DNA from: Tepidibacillus_B infernus
GTDB lineage: Bacteria; Bacillota; Bacilli; Tepidibacillales; Tepidibacillaceae
Direction: 5' to 3'
DNA length: 64,000 nucleotides
Assembly: GCF_048898065.1 (NCBI RefSeq)
Contig: NZ_JBLWFI010000001.1
Location: forward strand, 744,001-808,000
Shown: positions 61,295 through 64,000 of the stretch, piece by piece
Numbering within the stretch: the first letter of the stretch is position 1
Layout of the letters: each line of letters begins with the position of its first letter
Notes under the pieces: model-generated
Database searches by the model: none
Told to the model about the DNA's origin: nothing
Seen by the model: the letters and a program-made list of their open reading frames with translations, nothing else
Position numbers and translations under genes: made by a program

Positions 61295-62247
61295 AAGAAA
61301 ATCTATTGGTCATTGTTGGACCAACAGCTGTAGGCAAGACTGATTTAAGTATTGAAATTGCCCTTCATTTCCAAGGAGAAATAATATCTGGTGACTCGAT
61401 GCAGGTCTATAAAGGCATGGATATCGGTACAGCTAAGATTAGAGTTGAAGAAATGAAAGGAATCCCTCACTATTTGATTGATGAATTCAATCCTGATTAT
61501 GCTTTCTCTGTAGCTGAATTCCAAGAGATTGCAACGGCAAGAATATCAGAAATTAACAGAAGGAATCATCTTCCAATTATTGTTGGAGGTACCGGTTTAT
61601 ACATTAAATCGGTCACGCATCAGTATCAATTTTCAAAAGCTTCGATGAATGAATCCATTCGTTCAGAATGGTATCATTATTTGGAAATATATGGTAAAAA
61701 AGCGTTGCATCAGAAACTAGCCGATATTGATCTTGAAACAGCCAAAAAGCTACATGTCAATGATGTGAAGAGAATTATCCGAGCGTTAGAAGTTTACTAT
61801 CAGACAGGAAAGACCATGTCCCAGTTGCTTAAAGAACAACAACTTAAAATTCCTTACCATTTATTGATGATAGGTTTGACTATGGATAGGGAAAAATTGT
61901 ATGATAGAATCAATCGTCGAGTTGATCTCATGCTTGAACAAGGGTTAGTAGAAGAGGTAGAAAAGCTACTTGAACTAGGGTATGATGAAAGATATACTTC
62001 AATGCAAGGTATTGGGTATAAAGAAATCATAAGTTATTTAAAGGGAGATCTTTCTTTGGAAGAAGCTGTTAATCAGATAAAGCAAGGAACAAGGAGATTT
62101 GCCAAAAGACAACTTAGTTGGTTTCGTCAAATGCCTGAAATTAACTGGTTCGATATGACTGAGAGAAAGGAACAAGTACAAAAAGAAATTATGGAAAAGA
62201 TTTCTCATCATTTTGCAGGAAAGCTCATATATTTGAAGAATAATTAA
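61291..62247 (+). CDS. miaA: tRNA dimethylallyltransferase MiaA
   Basis: Transfers dimethylallyl to A37 of tRNAs reading UNN codons; MiaB then adds methylthio. 318 aa. Seen: P-loop GPTAVGKT (10-17), GEIISGDSMQVYKGMDIGTAK, PIIVGGTGLYIKS, QGIGYKEIISYL and RRFAKRQLSWFRQM. ATG 61291 overlaps the preceding stop and follows GGGGATGAG. Upstream of hfq, the classical miaA-hfq pair. Confidence 0.96.
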   Translation: MKENLLVIVGPTAVGKTDLSIEIALHFQGEIISGDSMQVYKGMDIGTAKIRVEEMKGIPHYLIDEFNPDYAFSVAEFQEIATARISEINRRNHLPIIVGGTGLYIKSVTHQYQFSKASMNESIRSEWYHYLEIYGKKALHQKLADIDLETAKKLHVNDVKRIIRALEVYYQTGKTMSQLLKEQQLKIPYHLLMIGLTMDREKLYDRINRRVDLMLEQGLVEEVEKLLELGYDERYTSMQGIGYKEIISYLKGDLSLEEAVNQIKQGTRRFAKRQLSWFRQMPEINWFDMTERKEQVQKEIMEKISHHFAGKLIYLKNN

Positions 62248-62285
62248 ATATTCTATACATAACATGATATCTAGGGGGTAAAGAG

Positions 62286-62522
62286 ATGAAACAAAGTATT
62301 AACATTCAAGATTCATTTTTAAATGTGGCACGTAAAGAGAACATACCGGTTACCATTTTTTTGATGAATGGTTTTCAACTAAGAGGATTAATTAAAGGTT
62401 TTGATAATTTTACCGTTATTCTTGAAACTGAAGGAAAACAGCAAATGGTTTATAAACATGCTATTTCTACTTTTGTACCTGCTAAAAATATTTCCTTAGC
62501 ACAAGAAATGAAAGAGGAATAA
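62286..62522 (+). CDS. hfq: RNA chaperone Hfq
   Basis: 78-residue Sm-like protein that forms a hexameric ring binding sRNA and mRNA. Seen: QDSFLNVARKENIPVTIFLMNGFQLRGLIKGFD (here split: the Sm1 motif VTIFLMNGFQLRG) and the Sm2 motif YKHAISTFVP. C-terminal tail is short, as in Bacillus. ATG 62286 follows AGGGGGTAAAG. Strong terminator after it. Confidence 0.97.
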   Translation: MKQSINIQDSFLNVARKENIPVTIFLMNGFQLRGLIKGFDNFTVILETEGKQQMVYKHAISTFVPAKNISLAQEMKEE

Positions 62523-62547
62523 TTATTATTTGTATCTTTCATTCAGT

Positions 62548-62586
62548 AAGCATTCTTTATGAAAAACATAAGGAATGCTTTTTATT
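62548..62586 (+). terminator. Intrinsic terminator after hfq
   Basis: AAGCATTCTTTATG, loop AAAAA, CATAAGGAATGCTT then TTTAT; 14-base stem with one wobble. Confidence 0.92.
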
Positions 62587-62632
62587 TTTATCAATATCAT
62601 AGTCATATAGAGTTTTTATTATAAAGGTTGGG

Positions 62633-62965
62633 GTGGATATGGAATATCAAATGATTAGTCAATTAGATGCACCAAATACTGTGCAAGAGTGGTTGAATCA
62701 AAAGCAGAATGAGGATGTTTACTTTATTCTTAAAGAGGAGAATAAAACTTACGTGGTGATTAGAAGAAAAGAAGTGGATTCTGGGGGATATGGTATTAAA
62801 CTAGTTGGAATTGAAGAGCAAGAGAAGGATATATTAATCAAGGTGGAATATACAAATCCTAAACCAGAAGAAATCGTTACACAAGTCATCAATTCACCTG
62901 TGACTGTTCTAGAACTTGAACAAACGAACAAACCTATTCGAATAGAAGTCCAATATAATAAATGA
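62633..62965 (+). CDS. PrcB_C-domain protein
   Basis: 110 aa, cytosolic, no signal peptide. The core DVYFILKEENKTYVVIR...SGGYGIKLVGIEEQ and the closing VTVLELEQ resemble the PrcB C-terminal domain, known from the PrcB lipoprotein that aids the PrtP protease of spirochaetes and also common in clostridial and bacillar proteins. Here the domain stands alone and its role is unknown. GTG 62633 is 5 bases after AAAGG; ATG 62639 is an alternative. Lies alone between hfq and spoVK. Confidence 0.72.
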   Translation: MDMEYQMISQLDAPNTVQEWLNQKQNEDVYFILKEENKTYVVIRRKEVDSGGYGIKLVGIEEQEKDILIKVEYTNPKPEEIVTQVINSPVTVLELEQTNKPIRIEVQYNK

Positions 62966-62992
62966 AGAAAATAAAGAAACTCAGCCCTAAAA

Positions 62993-63018
62993 AAGCCTTA
63001 AAAAGGGCTATTTTTTTT
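62993..63018 (+). terminator. Intrinsic terminator before spoVK
   Basis: AAGCCTT, loop AAAA, AGGGCT region with a G-U pair, then eight T. An alternative longer pairing with AGCCCT at 62983 is possible. Confidence 0.75.
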
Positions 63019-63058
63019 AGCCAAAGATAAATCGAATTTTGGAAATCAATAGGCTTTA

Positions 63059-63089
63059 GCACATTTTGTTAGGCACTCGCGTATACTGT
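63059..63089 (+). promoter_or_regulatory. Possible SigE promoter for spoVK
   Basis: GCACATT (63059-63065; 6 of 7 for KMATATT) and TATACTGT (63082-63089; partial CATACAnT) with a slightly long 16-base spacer. spoVK is SigE-dependent in B. subtilis. Confidence 0.35.
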
Positions 63090-63119
63090 AAGGAATATGT
63101 AAATGTGAGGTGACCTATC

Positions 63120-64000
63120 ATGAATAAGAAAGTGGCTGCTAAATCAAATCCATCCCATAAGATTCATATAGTCTTAGATAAGAATCAAGAGGTAGCTAAG
63201 TCGAAGGGACAACTGACATCGAATTACAAAGTTACCTCAACGAATTCAACGATACAGGAAAAATTCAAGGCAGTTGTCCAAGAATTAGATCGTTTAGTTG
63301 GGTTATATGAAGTGAAAAGACTTATTTTTGAAATCTTTGCATTTATTCAGATTGGCCAACAAAGGTCATCTCTAGGTTTAAAATCTGATTCTCAAGTATT
63401 TCATATGATTTTTAAAGGAAATCCTGGAACAGGGAAAACAACTGTGGCCAGAATAATAGCCAAAATGTTTAAAGAGATGGGGATTCTCTCAAAGGGACAT
63501 CTTATCGAGGTGGAACGGGCTGATTTAGTAGGTGAGTATATTGGTCATACAGCCCAAAAAACAAGAGAACAAGTAAAAAAAGCCATAGGAGGAATCCTTT
63601 TTATTGATGAAGCTTATTCATTGATCAGAGGAGGCGAAAAGGATTTTGGAAGAGAATCGATCGATGCTTTGGTAAAAGCAATGGAAGATCATAAAAATGA
63701 ATTTATTTTGATTTTGGCAGGCTACTCTTTTGAAATGGAGAGTTTTATCCGTTCTAACCCTGGACTTCATTCAAGATTTCCTATCCAACTTCATTTTGAT
63801 GACTATTCAATTGAGCAGTTATTAGATATTGCAGAGGTAATGGTCAATGAAAGAGAATATATTTTATCTAGCTCTGCTAAACAAAAGTTGAAACAGTTTC
63901 TTACCGAAGAAATTAATAATCCACTACGAAGTTTTAGTAATGCAAGACTTGTTCGTAATTGGATTGAAAAAGCGATTCGGAATCAAGCTGTTCGTCTTAT
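63120..64000 (+). CDS. spoVK: Stage V sporulation protein K, AAA ATPase (partial, runs off window)
   Basis: 293 codons are open to the window end; about 20-30 C-terminal residues are missing relative to the 322-aa B. subtilis protein. SpoVK is a mother-cell AAA ATPase of the CbbX/CfxQ type needed for spore maturation. Seen: LVGLYEVKRLIFEIFAFIQI, Walker A GNPGTGKT (100-107), EVERADLVGEYIGHTAQKT, Walker B ILFIDEAYSLIRGG and SNPGLHSRF, the arginine-finger region. ATG 63120 follows GTGAGGTGACC. Position after hfq matches B. subtilis. Confidence 0.93.
   Translation, partial: MNKKVAAKSNPSHKIHIVLDKNQEVAKSKGQLTSNYKVTSTNSTIQEKFKAVVQELDRLVGLYEVKRLIFEIFAFIQIGQQRSSLGLKSDSQVFHMIFKGNPGTGKTTVARIIAKMFKEMGILSKGHLIEVERADLVGEYIGHTAQKTREQVKKAIGGILFIDEAYSLIRGGEKDFGRESIDALVKAMEDHKNEFILILAGYSFEMESFIRSNPGLHSRFPIQLHFDDYSIEQLLDIAEVMVNEREYILSSSAKQKLKQFLTEEINNPLRSFSNARLVRNWIEKAIRNQAVRL

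Noticed and set aside
1..64000. CRISPR arrays, tRNA or rRNA genes, IS elements, prophage or attachment sites
   Set aside because: No spaced direct repeats, cloverleaf sequences, transposases, integrases or phage genes were seen on either strand.

Overview
This 64 kb window is a piece of the core chromosome of an A+T-rich, endospore-forming member of the Bacillales. The gene order closely follows the Bacillus subtilis block from ylxR-ylxQ-infB to hfq-spoVK. Spore genes occur throughout: dpaAB, ylmC/ymxH, ylxY, tepA/ylzJ, spoIIIE, sleB, spoVS, cotE, spoVK and a Spo0E-like phosphatase. Features unlike B. subtilis are rimO, a two-subunit 2-oxoacid:ferredoxin oxidoreductase, a PduL-type phosphotransacylase and a DUF116 membrane protein. 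These would suit a thermophilic or facultatively anaerobic Bacillaceae such as the Tepidibacillus/Vulcanibacillus group, but that placement is inference. No tRNA, rRNA, CRISPR, IS element or prophage was seen. Nearly all genes lie on the plus strand; only two minus-strand genes were found.

Layout. 1-8.6 kb: translation and RNA metabolism (ylxR, ylxQ, infB, rbfA, nrnA, truB, ribF, rpsO, pnp), with a possible 10-codon leader peptide before pnp. 8.7-12 kb: YlxY deacetylase-like protein, M16 peptidase MlpA, dUTPase, Spo0E-like phosphatase, YlmC/YmxH. 12.1-16.9 kb: dpaA-dpaB-asd-dapG-dapA, the lysine/diaminopimelate branch feeding dipicolinic acid synthesis. 17-22.3 kb: RNase J, TepA, YlzJ, SpoIIIE. 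22.4-27.9 kb: GntR regulator and a BMP-family nucleoside-type ABC importer. 28-35.6 kb: a proline-rich small protein plus SleB, a zinc-ribbon small protein, YmfF/YmfH (the latter broken by an in-frame stop), YmfI, an antisense DUF116 gene, YmfJ, YmfK and RodZ. 35.7-45.4 kb: rimO, pgsA, cinA, a DEAD-box helicase, recA, recX, rny, ymdB, spoVS. 45.5-51.5 kb: dipeptidase, KorAB, PduL, a metallo-beta-lactamase-fold protein and MnmM. 51.6-64 kb: miaB, ymcA, cotE, a predicted amidoligase, mutS, mutL, a methyltransferase, miaA, hfq, a PrcB-C protein and the start of spoVK.

Several promoters can be read directly: a near-perfect SigH promoter before spoVS, a strong SigA promoter nested against a terminator before rimO, and an imperfect LexA box before recA. 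More than 20 intrinsic terminators divide the window into operons. Many genes use TTG or GTG starts. In infB, rnjB, tepA and mutS the first ATG sits too close to the Shine-Dalgarno sequence and the true start is probably 6 bases further on.

The best candidate for an undescribed system is the gene at 54640-55983, a COOH-NH2 ligase-type (amidoligase) protein directly after the spore coat organiser cotE. It may form isopeptide or peptide bonds on a spore-surface substrate. The clearest lesion is the in-frame TAA in ymfH.
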